A stretch of 64,000 bases of DNA from Amorphophallus konjac (GCA_022559845.1 CM040121.1:511542566-511606565), one strand, 5' to 3'. Counted from the stretch's first letter, positions 35,020 to 46,790 are shown. Notes: generated by a model not told the origin, from the letters alone. Program-made: numbers and translations.

Positions 35020-36045
35020 ATGGCAGCAGAGTGTGCGTAGTGGCGAGATATGCAATGCACGGTTCAGGGCTTGACCCTGGCATTACAACAGGTCGCGCAA
35101 GGAGGCGCGCATCATGGAATCGGTGATCTCCACCGGAACTTTCGTGGCTTGAATCCCCCACGTTTTGGCAGTACGGCAGACCCCGATGAGGCAGAGCAAT
35201 GGCTGAAGGAGATAGAGCGTATCTTCAGGGTTATGCAGTGTGGTGACCAAGACCGAGTCCTTTTGGTGTGTTTTCAACTGGAGCGCGATGCATGTGCTTG
35301 GTGGAAAGCCGTGGAAGCCACGCTCGGTAATAGGCGTGTGACGTGGGATGAGTTCAAGGAGCATTTTAATAGTAAATATTTCTCAGATCGTGTGTAGGAA
35401 AAGAAGGCGACGAAGTTCACTTCGCTGAAACAAAGGAACTTATCAGTTGCTGAGTACGAGGCACAATTCCCCAGATTATCCCACTATGCGTCGCACTTAG
35501 TATCTACGGAGAAGATGAAGGCCAAGCGATTTTTGAATGGTTTGAAGCTTCAGTACATTAACCAGTTAGCACCTTTGGAGATCCATGTTTATGCTGAGAT
35601 TGTACAAAAGGCCCAAGTTCTTGAAGACACGATGGAGATGAAGGACCGGATAAGAGGTCGAGACAAGAAGAGGGAGCAGACAACCAGCTCCGAAAATTTT
35701 AAATCCACCAATGGCAAGAAGAGGCCCAATGGCGGGCCAAGTTTTTCGAAGGATAAGAAACCGAAGGAAGGTGATAAGAAGACAGGATCGACTGCTTCAT
35801 CTAAAGCAGTCTGCAGGTATTGTGACCGCCCGGGTCATAAGATGGAAGAGTGTTGGCGCAAGCTGCACGCTTGTTTGAGATGTGGTAGCAGGGACCATCG
35901 AATCCCTGAGTGTCCCCTCATTAATGAGCAGGCAACATATGATAAGCCGCAAAGAAGTCAAAAGTGGCAGGGCAAGCTCCAAGCCCTCCAAGATGCAGAG
36001 ATTGAAACCGAGGCTACCGAGGAAGGAGGTATTGTCGAAGGTACC
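35020..36045 (+). pseudogene. gag: Tekay-B gag
   Basis: The ATG at 35020 opens the frame, which has stops at 35038 and 35395 but no frameshift up to the Tat-2 insertion. Capsid core: FRGLNPPRFGSTADPDEAEQ, WLKEIERIFRVMQC, LERDACAWWKAVEATLG. Then a Lys-rich region and two zinc knuckles: CRYCDRPGHKMEEC (35815-35856) and CLRCGSRDHRIPEC. The second has an Asp where knuckles often have Gly. The frame continues into protease at 50990. The stop at 35395 sits where relatives have a coding residue (TAG for CAG). Confidence 0.88.
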
Positions 36046-36303
36046 TGTAGACACGCCATTCCTGACGTCTCCTGAGAAAGTCTCATATTACTATATAACG
36101 CCCGCAACGGCTTACGCGTTTTGAATCACTTGAGTGCTTCCTTTTCTTGAGTCTTCTTCCGCCCTTTTCGGTATCCGAAATCGTCTCGTCACGGCATTCG
36201 GACAGTATCAACACCAGTCAGACGCATCAGGAGGTTCCAGAACCAAGAAGGGTGTCTGCCGGGCGGCCGCCAACGGCTGAACTGAGGACCCGGGTGGGTC
36301 TTT

Positions 36304-36816
36304 ATGGGGGCGTTCAGGCCCTTGGACGCCCCCATTCTTTTAATTTATTTTTCAAGCTGAAAACCAAATAAAAAAATAATATATTAATGGAGGCGTCCAG
36401 GCCCCTGGACGCCTCCATAAAAACAAGTATAAAAAATATAAAATGCCAGCTTTGGCATAAAAACAAAATAAAAAATAAAAATAATATATTTATGGAGGCG
36501 TCCAGGCCCCTGGACGCCTCCATCAACTCCCTCACGGGCGCCGCCCACCGAACGACGGTTTATCGTGTGTGAAAAAAGTCAAATTATGGAGACGTCCAGC
36601 CATCTGGACGCGCCCATTTCTGAATCACGAGGCGCCGCTCACAAAACCACGCGTTATGTCAAACCGCGTGCGGCCGTCGGTGGTGTTCGGTGGACCTGTT
36701 GGAGGCGTCCGGGGCCCTGGACGCCTCCATAAAAATATTCTAAAAAAACGAATAAAAATAGAATAAAATATTAGTTCGGCCCTGATGGAAGTGTCCAGGG
36801 TCCTGGATGCCTCCAT
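36304..36816 (+). repeat. Six long palindromes in Tat-2 U3
   Basis: Units of about 31-32 bp shaped ATGGAGGCGTCCAGG-CCCTGGACGCCTCCAT start at 36304, 36387, 36492, 36586, 36698 and 36785. The 36387 and 36492 units are almost perfect; the others carry matched or partly matched changes in both arms (GGGGGCG/CGCCCCC at 36304). The last ends 13 bp before the TATA box. Confidence 0.88.
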
Positions 36817-36828
36817 CCTCCGGAGCCC

Positions 36829-36837
36829 TATAAATAG
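36829..36837 (+). promoter_or_regulatory. TATA box of Tat-2 5' LTR
   Basis: TATAAATAG after GGAGCCC, immediately downstream of the palindromes. Confidence 0.75.
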
Positions 36838-37461
36838 AGGCCCACCCCCTCAGTTCTGGAGGAGCTTCTAAGAGATCCGATAGGCTGCCGGAGCCCAGAG
36901 GCTACCGGAGTCATTTCTAACCCGTGGGGTCTTTTGTAGGTGGAGATTCTGCCAGCTTCTCGGGTGCCCACGCTCGCGAGAGGAAGGTCGTCTTCATCCA
37001 CCGCGCTTCCACGTCGTCCCCACGCTGTCGGAGCTCCACCGGATCTCGCCCTCGGCTCCTCCAATAAGCCTTTTCTTCCCCTTTTTTCTCCATAGTTCTT
37101 TACATTCATCATACTGCATCCTCTATCTCCCTACATAAGGGCGCCGTCTCTCGCATACTTCTTGCATTCATCATCGCATTTTCCTCCTACTCGAGTCCGA
37201 GAGGGGTTTAAAACCACACCAACCAGGTGTGTGTCAGGTCACGATCTCGTTACTTTTATTGCAAGGAATTGTTACTACACTGCCATTTTCTAATTCCGTT
37301 CGTTTATTGTCTACTGTTTTGCAAGGGTACTCAAGGAAAGCCCTCTCCATCGGCCGGCCGAAGGGGGAGGAAGAAGCAACCCGCCATCTCCCGCTCTTGA
37401 GGTAGGCGCGATCACTTTCTTTATTTTGGGGTCTTTTGGCCCCTGGCGATCACATCTTGTT

Positions 37462-37925
37462 CTCGAGGCCGCGGCGAGTCACTTCCCCAATGGCCGTTTA
37501 AATTCTCGTTCTTATATTCTCTTTATATTATGTTGTATTCTACTCATATTCTCGAGGCCGCGACGAGTCACTTCCCCAATGGCCGTTTAAATTCCCATTC
37601 TTATATGTTATATTCTTATCTATTCATATTCTCGAGGCCGCGGCGAGTCACTTCCGCAATGGCCGTTTAAATTCCCGTTCTTATATATTATATTCTTATC
37701 TATTCATGTTCTCGAGGCCGCGGCGAGTCACTTCCCCAATGGCCGTTTAAATTCTCGCTCTTTATATTCTCATTATATTCTGTTATATTCTTATCTGCTC
37801 ATATTCTCGAGGCCGCGGCGAGTCACTTCCCCAATGGCCGTTTCAATTCTTGCTATTTAATTTCTGCACCATTCCCGTCCCCCCGAGGCCGCGGCGAGTC
37901 ACTTCCCGCTATGGCCGTTTAACCC
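37462..37925 (+). repeat. Six tandem repeats of 77-94 bp in Tat-2 5' LTR
   Basis: Units start CTCGAGGCCGCGGCGAGTCA at 37462, 37551, 37631, 37711, 37805 and 37882 and continue CTTCCCCAATGGCCGTTTAA with an AT-rich tail. The right LTR keeps about one and a half units (50735-50830). Confidence 0.9.
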
Positions 37926-38088
37926 CCATATCTTGCTATATTACATTTGTCCCGCTCGCCCCGCCGGAGCAATCTCCCGTGGTGGCCCCTTCTCTTTTCT
38001 CTTATTTCTGTGTTGCAACAAACAAAAAGAGGAGCCCGTGCGCTCCGAGTCCTCTCCGCTCCCCGAACCGCGTGACGTCGCTCACAGA

Positions 38089-38108
38089 TTGGCGATTGCG
38101 GTGGGACC
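38089..38108 (+). other. Tat-2 primer-binding site
   Basis: TTGGCGATTGCGGTGGGACC begins three bases after the LTR. Same layout as Tat-1. The tRNA is not identified. Confidence 0.7.
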
Positions 38109-38369
38109 TCTACTGCTTCCTTTCGGCTACCCTTGCAAGTTCGGCACCATCCGTGCCTCTCCACCTTGGCCCCCGCGCGCGCCCCCGTTGTGCTCACGGC
38201 AGCACTATCAGTTTTGATTGGTTGTTTGTTTATTATATGTCTGTTATTTCTGTTGTTTTCCCACTCCATATCTCTGTCAGCATTCCATTGCATACATCCA
38301 TCCCTCTTTTATATCCTTTTTCATTTTTTTAAGGATCACCCTTTCTTCGGTGAAGGAAGGACTCTCCGT

Positions 38370-38469
38370 TTGAGAATTCCTCTCAACAGACTAGAATCTC
38401 CTCCACTGGGACCTCCGTAAGTCCCCGACATCGAAGAATCTCCTCTTCGTTCACTGGGCTGGTTGTACC
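38370..38469 (+). ncRNA. Two-hairpin leader RNA module, Tat-2 copy
   Basis: Hairpin 1 TTGAG/CTCAA with loop AATTCCT (38370-38386), GACTAG, GACCTCCGTAAG at 38410, outer stem CCC.G/C.GGG, inner stem CGAAG/CTTCG with an 8-base loop, GGTTGTACC at 38461-38469. Spacings 35 and 51. The stem sequences differ completely from the other copies yet pair perfectly. It lies downstream of the primer site, about 1.5 kb after the TATA. Confidence 0.68.
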
Positions 38470-38654
38470 ATTGAAGTTCCCCGGAGTTAGTCATTTCATT
38501 CGTGGTGAGACGAGAGACCCTAGCTGACACGGCGGTGAAACAAAAATAAACTAGGGCCCCTATTTTGTGCGAACTTCGGATCTCGCTAAAAACACAAAAA
38601 ATGGCGTAAAGGCATCCACTTGTTTGATAATCTCTGCTACCTGCTTGCTAGTGT

Positions 38655-41270
38655 ATGTTTTTACGTTCTGGGAAAACTGTGAGCATGGCTCACGAGTCTT
38701 TTGAGGAGAACCACCCTAGTCGTGATTTGTCAGCCGACCCGCGAGTCTATGCTATGGACTCGGGTCCTTCTCATGAGCCCTCGCATGAGGTGCAGGTTAT
38801 TGCCGGGGACACGCCCCCACCACAGGATATCTCTTCCATACTGGGCGTCCTCGCCAACACGGAGCTTACCTCTGAATAGCTCTGGGCCTTCCAGGCCATT
38901 CTGAAGGGGAAATCTGTTTCCCCCACGCCCCAGGAATCAACTCCGGCCATCGCACCTCTCCAAGAGTCCGTGCAGGCCATTCCATCTCCTTCATTGGCGC
39001 AAGCCATGCAGTCTCCCTCGCTTCAAGGACAAGCGAGCCAACAACCACCCTCATTCCAGTTCCCGTCACAATCTCAAACTCCCGTTGTTCCCCACACGCC
39101 GCTTCAGCCAGGGCCAACTGTCGGCGGTCCGACAGCTCCCTCTCATTCCGGGTTCCCCCCTCAAGTCTCCGGGAGACAGTTTCTCCCCCAGTGGCAAGTG
39201 CCACCTTCACCTCCAGAGGAGCTCGCCCAATCGCTCCTCAATAGGTTCAATCGCATGGACGAGCAGTTTCAAAATCTGAGAAGGATGGTGGACGTGAAAG
39301 CCACCCCAGAGGTTGCTTTGCCAATCCTTCCCGTCATTCATCTTCCTCCCTCCGAAATGCCCACGTACCGCAGATACAATGGTACCGGCAACCCCTTCAT
39401 TCACCTCAAGGATTTCATGTATGAATTCTCCTATTGGCAAAACGATCAGAGGTCCCTGGCATACCTCTTTCGGAGATCATTGGATGGTCCCGCGCTAGAG
39501 TGGTTCTATTCTTTGGAGCCCCGCGAGGCCGAGAATTTTGAAATAGTCTAGAGAAGGTTCTTGCAGAAATATAGGGATAGGGTCGGTCCCTCACTCTCCA
39601 TTACCGACCTAGTGGCCGAAAAGATGAAGCCCGATGAAGATTTTGTCCGCTATGCTGATAGATGGAGGTCTCTGGCGGAAAGAATAAGGGATACCCTCTC
39701 CGAGCCCGAACAAGTGAAGATGATTGTGTCTAATGCAACCCCACAGTTCAGACACGTCCTGGCCATGAATAAACTTACTACAATGGAGGAACTCTATGAA
39801 AGGGCCCGGTACATCCAAACCCAGTTAAAAGACTCCCCCATTATGAACATGTTTGAGTCGTCGAAGCCCAAAGTGGTCAGAAAAACAGACGCTGGTGTCC
39901 CGGGCGGAGCCACAGAAGGGGTCGTGACAAATGAGCAAGTGGGTGCGGTCAACAATGCCAACTATGCAGTCAACCCAAGGCCTCCACAAATGCCCCGACT
40001 TCCCCTCCAACCAGGTCCTTTCCCTCTTCGTCCTCCACCCCAAAATAATCCACCCCAGGATAATATGCCTCCATTACGTCAACCCCAGCAACAACAACCA
40101 CAACCTCAACAACAACAACCACCGCTTCAGTACAACCAAGTTCCACCCCCGGGGAACTATGGTCCCCAACAGCAACAAAGGAGGCCGCTCGGTCCCAAGA
40201 GAGCCTACTATCCACCATTGCCAGAAACCTTAGCAGACATTTTTAATACCCTCATGGCATCAAACCAACTCGCCCTACCCAGAGAAAGGCCCGTGTGGCC
40301 CCCAAATGTTGATACCTCCAAATACTGCGTCTACCACAGGCAGTCAGGACACACAGTAGATTACTGCTTCCATTTCAAAGATTACATCCACGATATGAAT
40401 GATGAACATCAAATAGATTGGGATGAAATGAGACGATACGTCGCCGCTCTTAAGGCTAGGAGACCTCCTCATAGGCCACAGCATCAGTTACAATAGCAGC
40501 AGCAGCAGCAACCACAACAACAACAACAGCCTCAGCAGGCCCCACAACAACAGCCCGACATGGGCATAATCCAGAATCCATTACCAGAGCACCAACAGCC
40601 CAATCATCAGGTTAACCTCATCTCCTCCTTCCCGGAAGTCGGGAGAGAGCAGGTGTGGCACCAGGAAAGTACCTCCATTCTTTCTACCGCCAATCCTATC
40701 ATCACGCAACACCCTTGCCTTGCCCGGGTAGCACCTCTCTCTCATCAACCCGCGTCAGTATCGCCTTCACCATTTCCACTACCATTATGCCCTCTCATCC
40801 GTACCCCGATCCCCTATCAACCGACACTCTCCACTACACCTTCACACTCTCTCATCTTCTCCCACTCCCCCACTTTACCATCCACCTCTACCACATTTAC
40901 CCCTACGCCTTCTAAACCCCTTATCATCCGTCAACCATACATAACCCCGTCTTTCTCCACCGTATCACCACTAATGCCTTCAAAACCACTCATTACCCAT
41001 CACCCACCTCAAAATCATTGTCCACTTCAAGCCCTACCCACTTCTACTTCGTCTCCACCTCCGCCTTCCAGACCCCTTATCCTTCATAATCCGCGCGATA
41101 TCCCCTCTACCTCCACCATGCCTCCACCTAACAAACCCCTCATCAGAATCCCTGCTCCCGTCGTCACCCCTGCTTCATCAACCATTCCTCCACCGCTACC
41201 CCTCAAATCCCTGTTAAAACCCACTGCTACCCCCACAGAGGTACAAAAGCCGCAGGCAATGGTGCTCCGG
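38655..41270 (+). pseudogene. gag: Tat-2 gag
   Basis: Start at the ATG at 38655, first in the frame that runs open through protease to 42728. Only in-frame stops interrupt it (38877, 39549, 40494, and 41736 in protease), with no frameshift in 4 kb. N-terminus Ser/Pro/Gln-rich; core PTYRRYNGTGNPFIHLKDF, QKYRDRVGPSLSITDLVAEK and TTMEELYERARYIQTQLK; Gln/Pro-rich linker at 40080-40170; an atypical C-X3-H-X4-H-X4-C knuckle in KYCVYHRQSGHTVDYC near 40320-40370, as in other Tat gags; then a second Gln-run and a long Pro/Thr/Ser linker. The three gag stops are one C-to-T or G-to-A step from Gln or Trp codons. Confidence 0.88.
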
Positions 41271-42728
41271 AGTGGAAGGATTTTCCACAGGGTTTTCCCC
41301 TACAACAGTCAAAATCCTGAGCAATCTCAGCCAGAGAAGGATGATGGAGAACAACCAGAAAGAGCTATCCCTGGAACACAGTATGATCTATTGAAACACT
41401 TGGACAAGACACCTGCTCGGATCTCCATCCTGGAGCTACTTCAAAGATCCACATCCCACCAGGCGGCCTTGATGGAATACCTTCAAAAAGTCATGGTTAA
41501 TGAGGACCTCCCCGTGGAGAAGATTTTGACCGTCCTGACCCTAACAGACACACAACCGGCCATCATGTTCCACAACTACGAGCTCGCTCCCAAGGAAGCT
41601 CGGAAATATGCATTGTGCATTTCAATAAAAATTAATGGGGTATCCATAAACCCGTGTCTTGTGGACACGGGTGCGTCCATAAATGTGATCTCCATGGACA
41701 CCCTTCAGTTGTGTGGGGTCAACGAGGAACAAATATAACCTTCCTCGATCACGGTCACGGCTTATGACAATAGCAAAAGGCCGCCACAGGGGATGATTAT
41801 TCTGAAGGCAGAACTAGGCCCCATGTCAATTCCCACGGAATTCCATGTCCTCGACATGGACCCCACATTCAAGGCTATACTGGGTCGCCCTTACATCGAA
41901 GCCATGGACGCTGTGCCTTCCACCAACCATCAGTGCCTGAAGTTTCCTTACAATGGGAGGATTATTAAAGTGGTCAGTACACCTGTCCTTCACACAGTGG
42001 ATGCTATCAACACCTCTCTGCCCTCTCTGTGGCCATCTCATCGGCCCATATTATCATTGCTGGACGTGCGTGATCTATCTCACGTTCCACTAGCACCAAA
42101 GGAGCCGGTCAGGACAACCGCAACATCATGTCTCCCTTTTCACTCCAAAGGTTGGGAGATTATGAGGAACATCGGCTATCAACAGGGTAAAGGTCTGGGC
42201 GCACAATTACAGGGTATGCTCAAACCGCCAAAGGAAATTAGGCCGAACCGTAGGTTTGGCCTAGGCTTCAAAGGACCATTCAAGGCGGATTGGAAGCCCC
42301 TCACATGGACTCTATCAAACCACTTCAATAGAGGGCCCGTTGTTCAGATGGGAGATTACCCACGAGAAGCATATGGGGGATCACATGCTGTGTATTTGGC
42401 TGAAAAATGTCCGAGGATCACCAAAAGAGGCAAGATCAAAGATCCAGAATGCGAGTGGAACAAATGGTTCGACATACGGGACATTTCCGTTGCACTGGAA
42501 AGGATGTTCTCGTCTCCGCAGCTTGAAGGACCACCATTGATCTCCGAAATACCAGAGAATATTACCACTCTTGCCAAGGTCCCAAACTATCCTCGTCCTC
42601 GCCAGAAGGACCCTGTCATCGACGGATCTTCATCCGTCCTCAACATTGCCGTCGACGGCTCATTAGCCGCCATCTTCTCCATCCACTCGTCTCAGCCTTT
42701 GCTGATATCGTGTTCCTGGGCCAGATAA
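41271..42728 (+). pseudogene. pol (PR): Tat-2 protease and G-patch region
   Basis: Aspartic protease with NPCLVDTGASINVISMD at 41650-41700 (catalytic DTGA) and AILGRPYIEAM at 41875. A glycine-rich G-patch-like segment follows: IGYQQGKGLGAQLQGM at about 42170-42215, ending RFGLGFKGP. Same frame as gag with one stop at 41736 (TAA for CAA). The frame ends at 42728, before the acidic RT linker in another frame. Confidence 0.87.
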
Positions 42729-43012
42729 TTATCTGATGATCTTCCCAGATCCCCTTCTCTGCTTACATACCTACGCGGGCTCATCAACCCGCGCCAGGTC
42801 TTCAACCATGATCTGCTCTATGAGCCTCACAATTCTCTAGCCATAACCACTTTTCTCTCTCCTCCGATTTCTTTTCACTGTTTTATCATCAAAAATGAAA
42901 ACGAAAAAAAAACGTCAATTTTCAAACTCCCCAACAACACATCTTCGTTGAGGAAACCTCCTACATCTCCCACGGGTGCGTCCCCCCTTGCGGACCACCC
43001 GTCCAAGGTCCG

Positions 43013-44218
43013 ATGAGTGACCTTTTCTACCCCTCCTCTGAGGGGTCTTCTCCTGTACATTCTACACCATCCTCTTCGTCTTCCTCTTCTTCTGTAAGTA
43101 TTGTCAGTCAATCTAGGAATGATAGGTCAAGGGTAGTACCTAGGAAGAAATCCAAGGGTAGGCAGATCCCTCGTCGATTCCTTCTGGATTTAGTCGCCAG
43201 GTGTCAGGCCCTTCTTGCCATCCCCCAGTTGTTAAAAAATCCCATCCAGCTACCAGAAATAGAATGTGAGGGCGACTGTGCATTTGATGAAGGGTATGGA
43301 GTCTACGAGATCACGGATGAAGAATGCCCCACTGAAGATGAGGGTAAAGAATATGAGGATGCGGCGGGCGCATACGCTAGTGGAATGAGGAGATTCGACG
43401 AGCCGTCAACCGCCGTAGAAGAATCCACCAAAGAAGTCAACTTGGGAACTGAGGAAGACCCTAGGATCATCCTCATAAGTGACAACCTATCACCCTCTGA
43501 AGAAGAGGCATTAATTAAAGTTCTCAAGGAATATAAGGACACGTTTGCATGGAGCTACGAGGATATGTCGGGTCTAGATTCAACACTGGTCGAACACCGT
43601 TTAACCTTAAAACCAGGGTCCGTCTCGGTAAAACAATGGTTAAGGCGTTTCCACCCTCAAATGGCTTTGAAAATGAAAGAAGAGGTCGATAAGCTCCACA
43701 AAGCCAGGTTCATTAGAGTCGTTCTTTATCCTCAATGGGTGGCGAACATTGTCTCGGTCATGAAGAAAGATGGGAAGGTCAGGATTTGCATCGACTTCCG
43801 GGACCTTAACCGCGCGTGTCCAAAGGATGATTTTCCCTTGCCTCACATTGATGTGTTGATCGATAACACGGCAGGTTATGAGACCCTCTCTTTTATGGAT
43901 GAATTTTCAGGATACAATCAAATTCGTTTGGCAGAAGAGGATCAGGAAAAGACGTCATTCACTACCCCTTAGGGAACATACTGTTACGTGGTCATGCCGT
44001 TTGGGTTAAAGAATGCTGGAGCTACTTACCAAAGAGCTATGATGGCCATATTTCATGACATGATGCACATATATCTGGAAGTGTATGTGGATGACTTATT
44101 GGTGAAATCAAGGACCAGGATGGAACATCTAGAAGTTTTGGCTAAGGTCTTGCAGAGGTCAAGGGAGTTCCAATTGAAAATGAACCCGAAAAAGTGTGTT
44201 TGGTGTGTCGTCGGGTAA
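43013..44218 (+). pseudogene. pol (RT): Tat-2 reverse transcriptase
   Basis: Acidic linker (EGYGVYEITDEE, EVNLGTEEDPR) typical of Tat pol, then YKDTFAWSYEDM, the RT fingers KKDGKVRICIDFRDLNRA (43765) and DDFPLPHIDVL, SFMDEFSGYNQI (43890), VMPFGLKNAGATYQRAM, and the catalytic YVDD at 44084-44095. One stop at 43970 lies where relatives have Trp in TPWG (TAG for TGG). A frameshift at about 44200 joins it to the following ORF. One frame change also separates it from protease. Confidence 0.92.
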
Positions 44219-46790
44219 GTTGCTGGGGTTCATTGTGAGTAAGAGAGGGATCAAGATAGATCCCGACAAAGCCAAGGCTATCAGGGATATGCCACCTCCC
44301 AAGAATTTGAGGGAAGTCCCAGGTTTAATCGGGAGGTTGCAGTTTATTCGTCGGTTTGTGTCCCAACATTCACAAAGGTGTAGACCTCTCTACGAGTTGA
44401 CCAAGCCAGGAGTAGAATTCCACTGGAATTCTAAATGTCAGAAAGCTTTTGAAGGGTTGAAGGAATATCTGGCTAGTCCACCCGTTCTCATTCCACCTAA
44501 ACTAGAAAAACCTCTGATCCTTTACGTCTCAGTCTTGGATGACTCCGTGGGAGCCGTCCTCGCACAAGCTGATGAAGAAGGCAAGGAACGGGCAACCTAT
44601 TACTTGTCCAAACTTCTCAATCCCTGTGAGCAGAAGTACACCGTCATGGGGAAAACCTGTGCTGCCCTCGTTTGGGTAGTGCAGAAATTGAAGCACTACT
44701 TCTTGGCTCATGAGGTCCACTTGATTGCTCGAATGAATCCTATCAAATTCCTTCTGGAGAAATCCGTCCTTACGGATAGGCTAGCACGCTGGCAAAGTTT
44801 TCTCTCTCAGTTCGACATCACCTACATCCAGCAAAAGGCGATTAAAGGCTATGCCATAGCCGAGCATCTCGCTCACCATCCTCTTCCCAAGTTCGATCCC
44901 GTCCAATCAGAGTTTCCAGATGAGGAACTAATGTCCGTCAACCAATCAGAGGAACCAATGTGGACACTATATTTTGATGGAGCTCTGAATTCTCAAGGGA
45001 GAGGAATCGGCATCGCCCTCCTATCGCCTGAAGGCCTCACATTCCTATTGGCATACCAACTCAAATTTCCAGTCACCAACAATATAGTCGAATATGAAGC
45101 CCTTCTAGCTGGCCTAGAACTCGCTCATTCTTTTCGTATCACTGAGTTGCGAGTCGTGGGTGATAGTCAACTCATCCTTCGCCAGGTGCTCACTAAATAT
45201 CGCACTCGCGATCCCAAACTCAAGCCATACCAAGAACTCACTGCTGCCTTTGCCAAACTGTTCACAAAACTGATCTTTGTTCATGTCCCTCGTCATCAGA
45301 ATATTCTCGCCGATGCCCTCGCCTCGTTGGCATCATCCATAAGGTTCCCTCTAGGAAGATGGTTTAAGTCCATTTCCATCTACAAACTTCACGCCCCTGT
45401 AATCGACGATGCTTCCTACGTAAACATCAAAGATAGGATAGCAAGAAAGATCCTGCATGAAGATATCCTTGAGAAGAGGGAGATCATGTTGGCAGAGGCC
45501 GAAGAAGAACTGGCTGATGAAGAGAAACCATGGTTCTATGAAATTGTCAAATACTGCCAAGATCAGTCTTATCCTGAAGGGGCCACCACAGAGGACAAGA
45601 AAGCCATAAGAAGGGTGGCTCAGAAATATACATTGGTTGGAGGTCTACTCTATAGGAGAAGCCTTACTGGTATTCTGTTAAGATGTCTTGGTGACGATGA
45701 GGTTTGGAAATGTGAAGAGGAGACGCACTCGGGCGTGTGCGGTGGCCACGTGAATAGTCAGATGCTCGCCAAGAAGATCATTCGCCAAGGCTTTTATTGG
45801 CCCACTATGGAAGAAGATTGTGCTGTCTATGTCCATAGGTGTGTCAAGTGTCAACTTCACGCCGATAAAATCCATTCACCATCTTCCCCACTTCACCCAA
45901 TATCCTCCCCATGGCCTTTCTCCATGTGGGCATTCGACATCATTGGTCCCCTAGGTGATCCCAATTCCCTCACCAAGCAGAAATCTTTCATCCTTACTGC
46001 GACGGAATACTTCACCAAATGGGTCGAAGCCGAAGCTTACGCGGAAATCAAGGTGTCAACAGTCTGCAAGTTCATCATGAAGAATATCCTCGCCAGATTC
46101 GGCATCCCAAGCACGATCGTCACCGACAATGGACCACAGTTCATTTCTAAAGACCTACTGGACCTCTGCAAATGGTACGCAATTGCATTGCATCATTCAT
46201 CGCCTTATTACCCACAAGGTAACGGCCAAGCGGAGGCCACCAATAAAACATTACTCAAAATCATCAAAAAAACCTGCGAGTCTAGTAAGTTTTCAGACTG
46301 GCCAGAAAAACTTATCGAAGCCCTATGGGCCTATCACACTTCAATCCGTACCCCCACCGGGCAGACTCCATTTACCCTTACTTATGGTATGGAAGCGGTA
46401 GTCCCGTATGAGACTCTGATCCCTTCTCTCAGGGTACAATTGGACGAGGAATTTCCCCTCGACGATCGTCGTAATTCACTCCTCGCCCAGTTGGAACTCT
46501 TGGATGAGAAGTGGCTGGCCGCTGCCGAACACGCGCGTGTGTATCAAAATAGACTCGCTCGCTTTTACCAAAAGAAAGTCGTTGAGAGAAAATTCAAAGT
46601 CAGTGAGATGGTCGTAAAAAGATTTTTTGTCAAACCTGGAGGGCCGCGTTCTAAGCTCCAACCCAATTGGGAAGGACCATTTGTAATTCAAGCCGTGTAC
46701 CCCGGCAACGCCTACAAGCTAATCAACGCCGAAGGGACCGAGTTATCCCACCCTTGGAATGGACTTTATCTTAAGAAATACTACCCTTAG
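44196..46790 (+). CDS. pol (RH-aRH-IN): Tat-2 RNase H, archaeal-type RNase H and integrase
   Basis: 864 codons open to the terminal stop at 46790. Residues 1-80 finish the RT connection (GKLLGFIVSKRGI). Residues 80-230 are the gypsy RNase H, with ILYVSVLDDSVGAVLAQ where most have D at the SVLD position. Residues 255-385 are the second RNase H: WTLYFDGALNSQGRGIG, NNIVEYEALLAGLELA, VVGDSQLILRQ, ILADALASLAS, with the D-E-D-D set visible. Residues 510-545 are the integrase zinc finger (H-H-C-C), residues 580-720 the core with FDIIGP, VTDNGPQF and NGQAEATNK giving D-D-E. The end GLYLKKYYP is typical of Tat. Upstream it is joined out of frame to RT, so no complete polyprotein is made. Confidence 0.92.
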   Translation: MFGVSSGKLLGFIVSKRGIKIDPDKAKAIRDMPPPKNLREVPGLIGRLQFIRRFVSQHSQRCRPLYELTKPGVEFHWNSKCQKAFEGLKEYLASPPVLIPPKLEKPLILYVSVLDDSVGAVLAQADEEGKERATYYLSKLLNPCEQKYTVMGKTCAALVWVVQKLKHYFLAHEVHLIARMNPIKFLLEKSVLTDRLARWQSFLSQFDITYIQQKAIKGYAIAEHLAHHPLPKFDPVQSEFPDEELMSVNQSEEPMWTLYFDGALNSQGRGIGIALLSPEGLTFLLAYQLKFPVTNNIVEYEALLAGLELAHSFRITELRVVGDSQLILRQVLTKYRTRDPKLKPYQELTAAFAKLFTKLIFVHVPRHQNILADALASLASSIRFPLGRWFKSISIYKLHAPVIDDASYVNIKDRIARKILHEDILEKREIMLAEAEEELADEEKPWFYEIVKYCQDQSYPEGATTEDKKAIRRVAQKYTLVGGLLYRRSLTGILLRCLGDDEVWKCEEETHSGVCGGHVNSQMLAKKIIRQGFYWPTMEEDCAVYVHRCVKCQLHADKIHSPSSPLHPISSPWPFSMWAFDIIGPLGDPNSLTKQKSFILTATEYFTKWVEAEAYAEIKVSTVCKFIMKNILARFGIPSTIVTDNGPQFISKDLLDLCKWYAIALHHSSPYYPQGNGQAEATNKTLLKIIKKTCESSKFSDWPEKLIEALWAYHTSIRTPTGQTPFTLTYGMEAVVPYETLIPSLRVQLDEEFPLDDRRNSLLAQLELLDEKWLAAAEHARVYQNRLARFYQKKVVERKFKVSEMVVKRFFVKPGGPRSKLQPNWEGPFVIQAVYPGNAYKLINAEGTELSHPWNGLYLKKYYP

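Larger units (their letters stand above)
36046..38086 (+). repeat. Tat-2 5' LTR
   Basis: 2041 bp, TGTAGACACG...GCTCACA. The end is fixed by identity of CCGCGTGACGTCGCTCACA with the right end at 50984 and by the primer site three bases on. U3 has six long palindromes, then a TATA, then six tandem repeats in the transcribed part. Confidence 0.85.

Noticed and set aside
37850..38332. 160-codon ORF and its antisense partner at 37919-38293
   Set aside because: Overlap the Tat-2 LTR end and primer-binding site.
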